Source: Acidobacteriota bacterium (GTDB lineage Bacteria; Acidobacteriota; Thermoanaerobaculia; Multivoradales; Multivoraceae). From it: a DNA stretch of 64,000 nucleotides. The translations under genes were made by a program, and so were the position numbers. Shown here piece after piece: positions 39,345 through 47,938 of this stretch. The notes beneath the pieces are model-generated. The model did not search any database, had not been told where the DNA came from, and saw only the letters and a list, made by a program, of their open reading frames with translations. The stretch spans positions 1,557,786 through 1,621,785 of the forward strand of contig JAPPCR010000006.1 in assembly GCA_028875725.1 (NCBI GenBank), in the 5' to 3' direction. How positions within the stretch are numbered: position 1 is the stretch's first letter; every line of letters starts with the position of its first letter.

Positions 39345-41557
39345 CGCCGGACGCCCGTGACGAGCCCCAGGAGTCGACCTCCCTGGAGGCGACGTCCCCG
39401 GCAGAAGGGCCCGGCTCCGCCTACGGACCGAAGCGGCGCCGGGCACCCAACTTCGGCAGACGCAGGCAACTGCGCAACCGCCTGCTGAGGGCCGTGCTCC
39501 TGCTGGTTCTGGTTTCCGGCGTCGGCGGTCTGACCGCGATGTTCCTGCAGGGACGGGAGGAACGGGCCGCCGCCGACCCGGCGGTTGTCGCCGACGAAAC
39601 CCTCGAGGCCGTTGAAGAAACGGAGGAGATCGCCGAATCCGCCCAGCTCAGCGCGGAGGAGTTCGAGTCGACGCTCGAGCGCGAGGGCATCGAGGTGTTC
39701 CGGATCCGCGGCGCTCAGACGAGTTCGGACGATCAGGGCAACGTTTACCTCAGCCAGGTCGAGGTCGACTACCCGCAAGGCGATGACCACTACTCGCTCC
39801 GCGCGGACCGCGCGACCTACAACGAGGAGACGAGCGCGACCCACCTCGAGGGCTCGGTTTCTCTCCAGGGGACCAACGGTCTGGCTGTCGATACCGACTG
39901 GATGGAGCTGGCCGAAGGGGGCATGGTCCTGACCGCGGCGGACGACAGCCGCTTCAGTTTCGAGGGTGTCACGGTTCAGGGTGACGACCTGCGGATGAAC
40001 TTCCGCGAGGAGATAGCCCGTATGGGCGGCGGCGTTCGTCTGGTCGGCGCGGAGGAGTCCGACAGTGGCGTCGAGGCCGACCCATCCCCATCGCTCTCCC
40101 TGGCCGCCGAGACCCTGGAGTACCGTTGGCGCGAGGGAATCGTACGGGCGCTCGGCGGAGCCGGGATGGAGATCGGGCGCTTCACGCTGGCGGCCCGCTC
40201 GTTGACCCTGCATGAGGGGGAGGCCGGTGGCCTGGCTGGGCTCCAGGCGCGCGGTGAGATCGAGTTGAGGGCTCCGCTCGAAACCACGGAACCCGACGTC
40301 GAAGGCACTGGCCGTCTGGCCGGGGAATCCACCCTCGTCCTGCGTGGTGATGCCCTGGACGTCCGATTCGACGACGCCCAGTCTCCGAGCCGGATCGACC
40401 TGAGCGGTCCGGGCTGGGGCGGACCCGCCGTGTTGCGGATCGACTACGGAGACGGATCGCAGCGCCGCGTCCGGGCAAGGTTCCTCGAGTTCAGCTTCCT
40501 GGATGGCCTGCTGGCCGAGTTCTCGTCGCGGGGCAGGGTCGAGCTTCACGAACGCGTGCCGGACAGGGAACTTCCGCTCCGACAGGCATCGAGCGTCGTT
40601 GCCGCCGGACGCTTCGACGAGGTAGGTGTCCTTGTCGAACTGACCCTTGGGGGCAACGTAGAACTGACCGATCGAAGCGAAACGACGGTGTTCGCCCGCG
40701 CCGACGAGGCGATGATCGATCCCTCGACGCAACGCGTCGACTTTCGTGGCCAGCCCGCAAAGCTGGTTCTCTCCCAGGGAGAACTCGAAGGCAACAGGGT
40801 CCTCTTCGACCAGGGGAACGGATGTGCCGAGGCGAGTGGAGGAGTGCGCCTCACGCTCGACGGCAGCGGCGACGCCGGCGCTGGCGCACTGCCCTTCGGC
40901 GGAGCCGCTTCCGATGCCGGTGCCTCGGTCATCACGGCCGGTGAAGCGGTGCTCTGCGAAGCGGGTGAGAGCCGGTTTCGCGACGGCGTGGAGGTGCGAC
41001 GCGGCCCCGACCTCCTCGCGGCGGCCCAGTTGCGCATCACGGAGGACCGCGGCCGGATGGTCGCGAACGGTGACGTGCGGACTGTCTGGCACTCCCGGCC
41101 GCTGGCAGAAACCGCAACCGTCGGCGAAACCGGGACGGAGGGCGCGACAGAGCGGTGGTCGATCTCCGCGGCCCGCATGAACTACGACGAAGACCGGGGA
41201 GAGCTGCGTTACAGCGGAGGGGCCGCTGCTGTTCTGGGCGAGCAGAATCTGGAGTGCGACGAACTGACGATCGAAGCGATCCCCGGCGACCAGGACACCG
41301 CGAGGGCGGGAACCGAGGCGCAGACGCTCTTCTGCCTCGGCAGCGCTCGGCTCGACGACGCCGGTTACGGTCGCTCAGTAGAGGCGAACCGTGCCGTCTA
41401 CGCCTTTACCGAGCGGGTGATCCGGTTCTCCGGCAACGTCGTGTTCCGTGGGGGTACGGACGAGTTGCGGGGACCCGGCCTGAACTACTGGATCGACGAG
41501 CGCCGCTACGAGATGAGGCCGTCCGGCAGTGCGGCTGCCGGAGCCGCCGGCCCGTGA
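39341..41557 (+). CDS. Large LptC-LptA-type LPS transport protein
   Basis: 738 aa. The N terminus is cytosolic and basic ([20 protein letters not shown] gives one TM near residues 45-65), as in LptC. The rest is periplasmic and beta-rich with repeated OstA/LptA-like units: [80 protein letters not shown] and [20 protein letters not shown]. LptC and LptA are normally separate proteins of about 190 aa each. Position between recJ and lptB supports an LPS-bridge role. ATGA overlap with recJ; GTGA overlap with lptB. Confidence 0.82.
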   Translation: MTPDARDEPQESTSLEATSPAEGPGSAYGPKRRRAPNFGRRRQLRNRLLRAVLLLVLVSGVGGLTAMFLQGREERAAADPAVVADETLEAVEETEEIAESAQLSAEEFESTLEREGIEVFRIRGAQTSSDDQGNVYLSQVEVDYPQGDDHYSLRADRATYNEETSATHLEGSVSLQGTNGLAVDTDWMELAEGGMVLTAADDSRFSFEGVTVQGDDLRMNFREEIARMGGGVRLVGAEESDSGVEADPSPSLSLAAETLEYRWREGIVRALGGAGMEIGRFTLAARSLTLHEGEAGGLAGLQARGEIELRAPLETTEPDVEGTGRLAGESTLVLRGDALDVRFDDAQSPSRIDLSGPGWGGPAVLRIDYGDGSQRRVRARFLEFSFLDGLLAEFSSRGRVELHERVPDRELPLRQASSVVAAGRFDEVGVLVELTLGGNVELTDRSETTVFARADEAMIDPSTQRVDFRGQPAKLVLSQGELEGNRVLFDQGNGCAEASGGVRLTLDGSGDAGAGALPFGGAASDAGASVITAGEAVLCEAGESRFRDGVEVRRGPDLLAAAQLRITEDRGRMVANGDVRTVWHSRPLAETATVGETGTEGATERWSISAARMNYDEDRGELRYSGGAAAVLGEQNLECDELTIEAIPGDQDTARAGTEAQTLFCLGSARLDDAGYGRSVEANRAVYAFTERVIRFSGNVVFRGGTDELRGPGLNYWIDERRYEMRPSGSAAAGAAGP

Positions 41558-42297
41558 CGGAACCGTCCGCATCCCGCCACCGCATCCGCACCCAGGACGT
41601 GCGGAAGGTGTACCGGGGCAGGCCCGTCGTCCAGGACGTGTCGATCGAGGTCGCCCAGGGAGAGGTCGTCGGGTTGCTCGGGCCCAACGGCGCCGGCAAG
41701 ACGACGACCTTCTACATCGTCGTCGGACTGACTCGACCGGACCAGGGCCGGGTGTTCTTCGATGACACCGAGATTACCGACCTGCCCATGTACCTCCGGG
41801 CGCAGCAGGGCATCAGCTATCTCCCGCAGGAGCCATCCGTGTTCCGGCGACTGTCGGTCGAAGGCAACCTCCGCGCCGTGTTCGAGACCCTCGGTCTTCG
41901 CCGCGCCGAGCAGCGGCGCCGGATGAACCAGCTGATCGCCGACTTCGATCTCGTCGCGGTGCGGCGCTCAAGGGGGAATCAGCTCTCTGGGGGCGAACGA
42001 CGTCGCCTGGAGATCGCCCGCGCGCTGGCGATCGGCCCCAGCTTCATCCTTCTCGACGAGCCGTTCGCCGGAATCGATCCGATCGCCGTTCTCGACATCC
42101 AGGCGATCGTGCGTCAACTTCGGGACATGGGCATCGGGGTCCTGATCACCGACCACAACGTCCGCGAGACCCTCAGAATCACCGACCGCGCCTACATCAT
42201 CAACGACGGCAGGATCCTTCGCACCGGCACTCCGGCGGAGTTGTCGGCGGATGAAACAGTCCGCAAGATCTACCTCGGCGCCGAGTTCAGTCTCTGA
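41554..42297 (+). CDS. lptB: LPS export ABC transporter ATP-binding protein
   Basis: 247 aa ATPase powering LPS extraction with LptFG. Walker [14 protein letters not shown]-loop [17 protein letters not shown] (an LptB hallmark), signature [15 protein letters not shown], Walker [18 protein letters not shown]-loop [10 protein letters not shown] and the C-terminal IYLGAEFSL. The open frame runs back into the preceding gene; the GTG at 41554 overlapping its stop was chosen because the ABC fold begins there. Confidence 0.97.
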   Translation: MTEPSASRHRIRTQDVRKVYRGRPVVQDVSIEVAQGEVVGLLGPNGAGKTTTFYIVVGLTRPDQGRVFFDDTEITDLPMYLRAQQGISYLPQEPSVFRRLSVEGNLRAVFETLGLRRAEQRRRMNQLIADFDLVAVRRSRGNQLSGGERRRLEIARALAIGPSFILLDEPFAGIDPIAVLDIQAIVRQLRDMGIGVLITDHNVRETLRITDRAYIINDGRILRTGTPAELSADETVRKIYLGAEFSL

Positions 42298-42332
42298 GGG
42301 CCGGCACCTGCCGCGGTGGTGATACCGTCGGC

Positions 42333-42349
42333 TTGGCATTACTTTTGCT
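42333..42349 (+). promoter_or_regulatory. Putative sigma54 (-24/-12) promoter upstream of rpoN
   Basis: TTGGCAT-TACT-TTTGCTG: GG at 42335-42336 and GC at 42347-42348 are separated by exactly 10 bases, as required for sigma54. The predicted start is near 42360, about 113 bases before rpoN. It suggests that rpoN and the PTS genes are partly under RpoN control. No enhancer site was identified. Confidence 0.55.
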
Positions 42350-42472
42350 GGGATGGACAGGCCGGCACACAGTTGCGGCAGAGCGGAAGAACGAGCCGCT
42401 CTTCGCAGCTCGACACGACCGATTCCCGGAAGACTCCACCGCCCCAAGGACCGCCCCATTCGGTAAGCGATC

Positions 42473-44035
42473 ATGGTGCTCCAACAGAGGCTCTCGCTCA
42501 AGCTGGCCCAGCGGCTGGTGATGACGCCGTCCCTGCAGCAGGCGATCAAGTTGCTGCAGATGACGCGGCTGGAGCTTCAGGGCGTCCTCAACCAGGAAAT
42601 GGTGGAGAACCCGATGCTCGAGGATGTCGGGGACCAGGAAGACTCCGAAGACGCAGAGGAACAGGGCCCGGAAGAAGAGCCGTCGATGCTGGACATCGAT
42701 CTCGACGCCTACTTCAACGACTACCTGGGGTCCGAGTCGACCGCCCCGAACACCTTCGAGACGAGAGAAGCTGTTCCCTTCGAGAACAGCATCAGCCGGG
42801 ATCCGGACCTCTACGACCACCTGCTCTGGCAGTTGCGTTTTTCCGATGCGAAGCCGCCGCTACGGGACATCGCGGAACTGGTGATCGGGAACCTGGATGC
42901 GGACGGGTTCCTCCGTGCCTCGATCGAGGAACTCCAGCTCCTCGGTGCCCGACCCGCTGAGGTCGAGCGCTACCGGGCGGAGGTCACGATTGCCCGGGAG
43001 ATGGCCGAGGCCTTCTCGGCCAACCACTCCGGAAACGGAAACGCCGCCGCGGCGCCGGGGAACGAAGGGACGGAACCCGGACACGATCCCGTGCCGGTAC
43101 CCGGATATCCGGCCGAGTACGTGAACCGCGCACTGGACCTGGTACGGACCTTCGATCCTCCGGGGATCGCCTGGGGCACGCTGCCCGAGTGCCTGCTGGC
43201 TCAACTCGAGGCCCGGGGCGAAACCGGGAGCCTGGCGTATCGCATCGTCGATGAGTGCTGGGAACTGCTCGCGCGGCGCCAGTTTCGCCTGATCGCGCGA
43301 CGTCTCCGCATGCCGCTGCCGGCCCTTGAGGCGCCCGTGGAGGCGATCAAGGCCCTCGAGACCCGTCCGGGCCGGCTCTTCTCACACGAGCGTACGGAGT
43401 ACGTCGAGCCGGACGTCGTCGCCGTGAAGACGGGAGGGGAGTGGGCGATCCAGTTGAACGACGACGGCCTGCCGAAGCTGCGTATCAGCCGGGCGTACCG
43501 GACGATGCTGCAGCGCATTCAGCGCGAGGAAGGCGAGGCCGAGGCCCGTGAGTTCCTGAAGGACAAGATGCGTTCAGCCATGTGGCTGATGAAGAGCCTG
43601 GACCAGCGGCAGAGAACGATCTACAAAGTGGCGGAGTCGATCCTGCGACAGCAGCGTGGTTTCTTCGACCACGGCATCGACGAACTACGCCCCATGGTCC
43701 TGCGCGATGTTGCCGACGACATCGGAATGCACGAGTCGACGGTCAGTCGCGTCGTCTCGAACAAGTACATCCATACGCCGCGGGGTCTGTACCCGATGAA
43801 GTTCTTCTTCCACAGCGGCATCGACTGCGACCAGGGAAGGGAGATCTCCTCCTTGACGGTCAAACGGAAACTCCGGCACCTGATCGGCGACGAGGACGGC
43901 CGCAGACCGCTCTCCGACTCGGCCTTGACGCGACAACTCCAGCGGGAGGGGATTAACATCGCCCGGCGCACAGTCGCCAAGTACCGGGATGAACTTGGTA
44001 TTCCGTCATCGAACGACCGCAAGCAGATTTTCTGA
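42473..44035 (+). CDS. rpoN: RNA polymerase sigma-54 factor
   Basis: 520 aa. Region I is Gln/Leu-rich (RLVMTPSLQQAIKLLQMTRL, then LNQEMVENPML). Region II is acidic (residues about 45-85). The core-binding domain includes LLWQLRFSDA and NLDADGFL, a helix-turn-helix follows (LRDVADDIGMHESTVSRVVS), and the RpoN box near the C terminus reads ARRTVAKYRDELGI. A linker rich in Gly/Asn/Pro around residues 180-215 is longer than in E. coli RpoN. It lies downstream of lptB, as in many Gram-negatives. The usual hpf gene does not follow. Confidence 0.97.
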   Translation: MVLQQRLSLKLAQRLVMTPSLQQAIKLLQMTRLELQGVLNQEMVENPMLEDVGDQEDSEDAEEQGPEEEPSMLDIDLDAYFNDYLGSESTAPNTFETREAVPFENSISRDPDLYDHLLWQLRFSDAKPPLRDIAELVIGNLDADGFLRASIEELQLLGARPAEVERYRAEVTIAREMAEAFSANHSGNGNAAAAPGNEGTEPGHDPVPVPGYPAEYVNRALDLVRTFDPPGIAWGTLPECLLAQLEARGETGSLAYRIVDECWELLARRQFRLIARRLRMPLPALEAPVEAIKALETRPGRLFSHERTEYVEPDVVAVKTGGEWAIQLNDDGLPKLRISRAYRTMLQRIQREEGEAEAREFLKDKMRSAMWLMKSLDQRQRTIYKVAESILRQQRGFFDHGIDELRPMVLRDVADDIGMHESTVSRVVSNKYIHTPRGLYPMKFFFHSGIDCDQGREISSLTVKRKLRHLIGDEDGRRPLSDSALTRQLQREGINIARRTVAKYRDELGIPSSNDRKQIF

Positions 44036-44065
44036 GACGAGCTGAGAGGGAACGGCGGAGCGACG

Positions 44066-44521
44066 ATGGATCTGGCAAGCTTGGCGAAGCCGCAACTCAT
44101 CTTCCCGGACTTCGAGGCCAAGAACCGGGACGGCGCCCTGCGCGCCCTGACCGAGCGCATCTGTCGGATACTCGGACTGGCGGATCCGGACGTCGTCCTG
44201 TCGGCGCTGCGCGAGCGGGAAGAGCTGGGCTCCACCGCGCTCGGAGACGGCCTGGCCGTGCCCCACGGACGGATCCGTGGCTTGCGGGACATCGTGCTGG
44301 CGGTCGCGATTTCGCGGCGGGGCGTCGACTATGGCGCCGAGGACGGCCGGCCGGTGCGGGTCTTCTTCGTCCTGCTGTCGCCTCAGGAGAGCGCCGGCCG
44401 CCATCTCAAGGCGCTTGCGGCCGTGTCGGAGTGGATGAACCGTGGCGGCCGGGAGCGCCTGCTCAAGGCGAGAAAGCCGCAGGAGATCTACGAGCTACTG
44501 TGCGCCAACGGGCGTGTCTGA
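44066..44521 (+). CDS. ptsN: PTS EIIA (fructose/nitrogen type, PtsN-like)
   Basis: 151 aa EIIA domain phosphorylated at His67 in the motif GLAVPHGRIRGL. Flanking features are LSALREREELGSTALGD before it and VRVFFVLLSPQESAGRHLKA after it. No membrane segments. In the nitrogen-type PTS this protein relays phosphorylation state to regulators rather than to sugars. It sits 30 bases after rpoN and is followed by rapZ with a short overlap. Confidence 0.94.
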   Translation: MDLASLAKPQLIFPDFEAKNRDGALRALTERICRILGLADPDVVLSALREREELGSTALGDGLAVPHGRIRGLRDIVLAVAISRRGVDYGAEDGRPVRVFFVLLSPQESAGRHLKALAAVSEWMNRGGRERLLKARKPQEIYELLCANGRV

Positions 44522-45410
44522 GTTGCCGGTTCGCCTGTTCGTCATCACGGGGCTTTCCGGCTCGGGCAAGAGCACGGTGGCCCGCTGCTTCGAGGATCTG
44601 GGCTATCACTGCATCGACAACCTGCCGCTGCCCCTGCTGCGCCACCTCGTCCGCGAACCGGCCGCCGCCGCACCCTCCCTCGATGCGATCGCCCTGGTCA
44701 CGGACGTTCGCACTCCCGGTCTGGCCGAGGAGTTACCCCGACTCCTGGACGAGGCGGATCCGGCAGTAGTCGAACCGGTACTCCTGTTCCTCGACAGCTC
44801 CGACGGCGTCCTCGTCCGGCGCTACTCGGAGACCCGGCGGCGTCATCCCCTGACGACGGCGGGGGAGCGGGTCATCGACGGCATTCGCCGGGAGCGCCGG
44901 CAACTCGCCGAGCTGCGGGGTAGAGCCTCCCGGGTTCTTGACACGACGGATTCGACCATTCACGAACTTCGAGCCCTCATCTACAACGAGTTCGCCGCCA
45001 GCGACGCCGGCGGACTGACGGTCAACATCGTCAGTTTCGGCTTCAAGTTCGGCGTTCCTTCAGGCGCCGACCTGATGTTCGACGTCCGATTCCTGCCGAA
45101 TCCCTACTTCGTGGCGGAGTTGCGGGAGAAGCCCGGCACGGACGCGGAAGTCCAGCGCTTCCTGCATGGACACACGGCGTTCGGCGAACTCGTCGGTCGC
45201 CTCGAGGATCTCCTCGCCTACCTCCTGCCCAGGTTTCGCGACGAGAAGCGGAGCTACCTGACAGTCGGGATCGGCTGTACCGGCGGCCGGCACCGATCGG
45301 TTGCGGTCTCCGAAGCCGTGGCGGATCGTCTCGCGGCGGGTTCCTGGCAGATCCGCCTGCAGCATCGCGACGTCGAGCGGCACCGGACAGCCGCCATCGC
45401 CGACCCATGA
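44514..45410 (+). CDS. rapZ: RapZ-family nucleotide-binding protein (RNase adapter-like)
   Basis: About 298 aa. Walker A is ITGLSGSGKSTVARCFEDLG, followed by YHCIDNLPLPLLRHLV. The C-terminal domain has FGVPSGADLMFDVRFLPNPY, FGELVGRLEDLLAYLLPRF and YLTVGIGCTGGRHRSVAVSE. In E. coli RapZ binds small RNAs and RNase E to tune amino-sugar synthesis; in other phyla the role is unknown. The start is uncertain: GTG at 44514 or TTG at 44523. It is flanked by PTS genes, as in deltaproteobacteria. An hprK gene, often between ptsN and rapZ, is absent. Confidence 0.93.
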   Translation: MSELPVRLFVITGLSGSGKSTVARCFEDLGYHCIDNLPLPLLRHLVREPAAAAPSLDAIALVTDVRTPGLAEELPRLLDEADPAVVEPVLLFLDSSDGVLVRRYSETRRRHPLTTAGERVIDGIRRERRQLAELRGRASRVLDTTDSTIHELRALIYNEFAASDAGGLTVNIVSFGFKFGVPSGADLMFDVRFLPNPYFVAELREKPGTDAEVQRFLHGHTAFGELVGRLEDLLAYLLPRFRDEKRSYLTVGIGCTGGRHRSVAVSEAVADRLAAGSWQIRLQHRDVERHRTAAIADP

Positions 45411-45838
45411 CAGTCCCGGTCCTCATCGTTTCGCACGGCAACCTGGCCCGCGAGTTGCTCGCATCCGCGAAGGCGATTGCCGGCCAGCACTCGAGTGCCG
45501 GCAACGCGCCGATTCACGCGCTCTGCGTCGACTGGCGCGCCAGCCGGGAGCAAGCGGCCAGCCTGATCGAAGCCAGGATCCGCCAGCTCGACCAGGAGCA
45601 TGGTTCGGGCGTACTGATCCTGACCGAGATGTTCGGCGACACTCCCTGCAACAGCGCTCTGCGCGCCGCCGGAGTGGCCAGGGCCGCCGTGGTTACCGGC
45701 GTCAACCTGCCGATGGTGCTCGGCCTGTGCTGCGGCGCTCCCGATCTGGACCTTCCGGATCTCGCGGACTGGACCTGGAGCAACGGCCGCAAGAGCATCC
45801 AGCTGGCGGCGACCGGTCTGGCGCGGCCTGCCAGATGA
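45407..45838 (+). CDS. PTS EIIA, mannose/sorbose type (ManX-like)
   Basis: 143 aa. His10 in VPVLIVSHGNLARELL is the phosphorylation site. The alpha/beta fold continues with SGVLILTEMFGDTPCNSALR and VVTGVNLPMVLGLCCG. No EIIB, EIIC or EIID domain is encoded nearby, so sugar transport is not expected; it is a second EIIA acceptor of the relay. It overlaps rapZ by 4 bases (ATGA) and the HPr gene by 4 bases. Confidence 0.93.
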   Translation: MTVPVLIVSHGNLARELLASAKAIAGQHSSAGNAPIHALCVDWRASREQAASLIEARIRQLDQEHGSGVLILTEMFGDTPCNSALRAAGVARAAVVTGVNLPMVLGLCCGAPDLDLPDLADWTWSNGRKSIQLAATGLARPAR

Positions 45839-46104
45839 GAGAGCGTGTCGTCGAGGTCGTCAACGAGCTGGGGCTTCATGCCCGGGCCGCGGCCAGGCTT
45901 GTGCATAGGGCGAACCAGTTCCAGTCGAGCGTGGTCCTGCGTGCCAACGGTCGCGAGACCGAGGCGAAGAGCATTCTCGGCGTCCTGCTGCTCGGTGCGG
46001 GTCCCGGCGCCAGGCTCACCATCCGCTGCCGCGGCGAGGACGAGCACGCCGCCATGGAAGCCCTTTGCGATCTGATCCGGGCCCGCTTCGGGGAGGAGGC
46101 TTGA
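45835..46104 (+). CDS. ptsH: Phosphocarrier protein HPr
   Basis: 89 aa. The N terminus RVVEVVNELGLHARAAARLV places His15 in the standard active-site motif GLHAR. Ser46 is present in EAKSILGVLLLGAG, the site used by HPr kinase in other bacteria, although no hprK occurs in this window. It relays phosphate from EI to the two EIIA proteins. The ATG overlaps the upstream stop (ATGA). The 3' end GGGGAGGAGG forms the ribosome-binding site of the EI gene. Confidence 0.95.
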   Translation: MRERVVEVVNELGLHARAAARLVHRANQFQSSVVLRANGRETEAKSILGVLLLGAGPGARLTIRCRGEDEHAAMEALCDLIRARFGEEA

Positions 46105-47870
46105 ACGGGCCGTCCGGCACGCCGACCGTCCAGGAGACGCTGCAGGGAGCGGCCGCCGCCCCGGGCGTCGCGATCGGGCCGGCCGTGTGCCTTCGCGGTC
46201 ACGGTGTCCAGGTCCTGCGCGTGCCGGTCCGCAGCCACGACCTGGACCGGGAGGTTGAACGTTTCCGCGCCGCCGTGAGGGCCGTCGAGGTCGAGCTGGA
46301 AGCCACCGAAAGCCGGATAGCGGAAACGTTCGGCAGCGATCTGGCGTCCATCTTCCATGCCCATTCGGTGATCCTGCGAGACTCCTCCTTTGCGCGCAGG
46401 ATCGATCAGACGATTCGGGAAGATCGAGTCAACGCCGAGTGGGCGGTACAGGCGGTAGCCGACGACCTCGGCGAGAAGTTCGCACAGGTCAAGAGCCAGC
46501 ATCTGCGCGAGCGCGGCGAAGATCTGCGCGACGTCACCCGCTACCTTCTGCGCGCCCTGGCCGGCAAGAAGAGCAGCCCCGGCGTCGGCGTGGATTTCGA
46601 TCGGAGTGTCGTCGTCGTCAGCCACGAACTGACGCCGGACGAGGTGCTGCGCCTGGGCCGTCGCGGCGCCGTGGGCTTCGCGATCGAGGTCGGAGGTGCC
46701 AACTCCCACACGGCCATCGTCGCCCGCGCACTGGACGTTCCCCTGGTCACCGGCATCGTGGACATCACGAACCGCGTTGCCGATGACGATCCGGTGATCG
46801 TCGACGGGGAAGAAGGACGCTTCACGCTGCACCCGACGCCTGAGACCCTCGAGCTCTACGGGGTCCTACAGCGCCGCCGCCGGCAGAAGGAAGAGGTGCT
46901 CACGACGGCGGCGAGAAAACTCCCGGCAAGAAGCCGCGACGGCGTCGGAGTCGAGCTGCTCGCCAATGTGGAGATCCCCGAGGAGTTCGAGGACGTGCAG
47001 CGCTTCGGTGCGGCCGGCGTCGGTCTCTACAGGAGCGAGTTCCTCTACCTCGAGAAGAGTCCGGATCTGCCCACGGAGGAGGAGTACCTGGCCGTCGTCA
47101 GGGGGCTCCTCGAAGCTCTGGCGCCTCGGCCGGTGGTGGTCCGTACGCTCGACCTGGGCGGAAGCAAGACTGCGCGCGGCCTTGACGAGCTGGAGGAGGA
47201 GAACCCGGTTCTTGGTCTGCGCGGCATCCGGCTTACTCTGGCTCGCACCGACATCTTCCGCAGCCAGTTGCGTGCCCTGTTTCGCGCGGCTGCTTTCGGC
47301 AATCTGCGCATCATGGTTCCGATGGTGACGGCGGTGGAGGAGATCCGGGCGCTGCGCAGCCTCTGTGCGGAAGTCTGCTCGGAGCTGACGGCCGAAGGAA
47401 CCGACCACCGGCGGGACGTCGAGATCGGCGCCATGGTCGAGGTGCCGGCGACGGTTCTGATCGCCCGTCAACTCGCCGCCGAGGTGGACTTCCTGTCGAT
47501 CGGCACGAACGACCTGATCCAGTACGCGCTGGCGGTCGACCGGACGAACGAGCAGGTGACCAGCCTCTACCAGCCCTTGCATCCGGCCGTTCTGAGCATG
47601 ATTCAGCTCGTCGTCGAGGCCGGCCGGCGCCAGAGGGTGCCGGTGGCCCTCTGCGGCGAAATGGCCGCCAGCCCCGAGTGCGTGCCCTTGCTGCTTGGCC
47701 TGGGCCTGCGTGAACTCTCGATGAGTCCGCGGAACATTCCGCTGGCCAAGGAGGTCGTCCGCACGGTGGACATCGGCGACGCGGAGGAGCTCGCCAGACG
47801 CTGTGTCGCCGCATCGACCGCCGGCGAAGTCCGGGAACTTCTCGCCGGGGCTCACGCGTCCGCGGTCTAG
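46101..47870 (+). CDS. ptsI: PTS phosphoenolpyruvate-protein phosphotransferase (enzyme I)
   Basis: 589 aa. The N-terminal domain includes GAAAAPGVAIGPAVCLRG and the phosphorylated His203 in GGANSHTAIVARALDVPLVTG. The C-terminal PEP-binding TIM barrel has GVGLYRSEFLYLEKS, RTLDLGGSKTARG, FLSIGTNDLIQYALAVDRTN and VALCGEMAASPECVPLLLGL. The start is a TTG at 46101 overlapping the HPr stop (TTGA) and preceded by a strong GGGGAGGAGG site; an upstream ATG in frame (46065) would overlap HPr more and lacks such a site. Confidence 0.96.
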   Translation: MNGPSGTPTVQETLQGAAAAPGVAIGPAVCLRGHGVQVLRVPVRSHDLDREVERFRAAVRAVEVELEATESRIAETFGSDLASIFHAHSVILRDSSFARRIDQTIREDRVNAEWAVQAVADDLGEKFAQVKSQHLRERGEDLRDVTRYLLRALAGKKSSPGVGVDFDRSVVVVSHELTPDEVLRLGRRGAVGFAIEVGGANSHTAIVARALDVPLVTGIVDITNRVADDDPVIVDGEEGRFTLHPTPETLELYGVLQRRRRQKEEVLTTAARKLPARSRDGVGVELLANVEIPEEFEDVQRFGAAGVGLYRSEFLYLEKSPDLPTEEEYLAVVRGLLEALAPRPVVVRTLDLGGSKTARGLDELEEENPVLGLRGIRLTLARTDIFRSQLRALFRAAAFGNLRIMVPMVTAVEEIRALRSLCAEVCSELTAEGTDHRRDVEIGAMVEVPATVLIARQLAAEVDFLSIGTNDLIQYALAVDRTNEQVTSLYQPLHPAVLSMIQLVVEAGRRQRVPVALCGEMAASPECVPLLLGLGLRELSMSPRNIPLAKEVVRTVDIGDAEELARRCVAASTAGEVRELLAGAHASAV

Positions 47871-47938
47871 GGACGGCGCGGTCCTGTGGGACCCGCGGCC
47901 CGCCGGCTTCCGGCCGCGGGAGTAGTAATCTCCGCGCC

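Noticed and set aside
39260..41092. 610-codon minus-strand open frame opposite the LptC/A gene
   Set aside because: A shadow frame; the plus strand has overlapping start/stop coupling with recJ and lptB on both sides.
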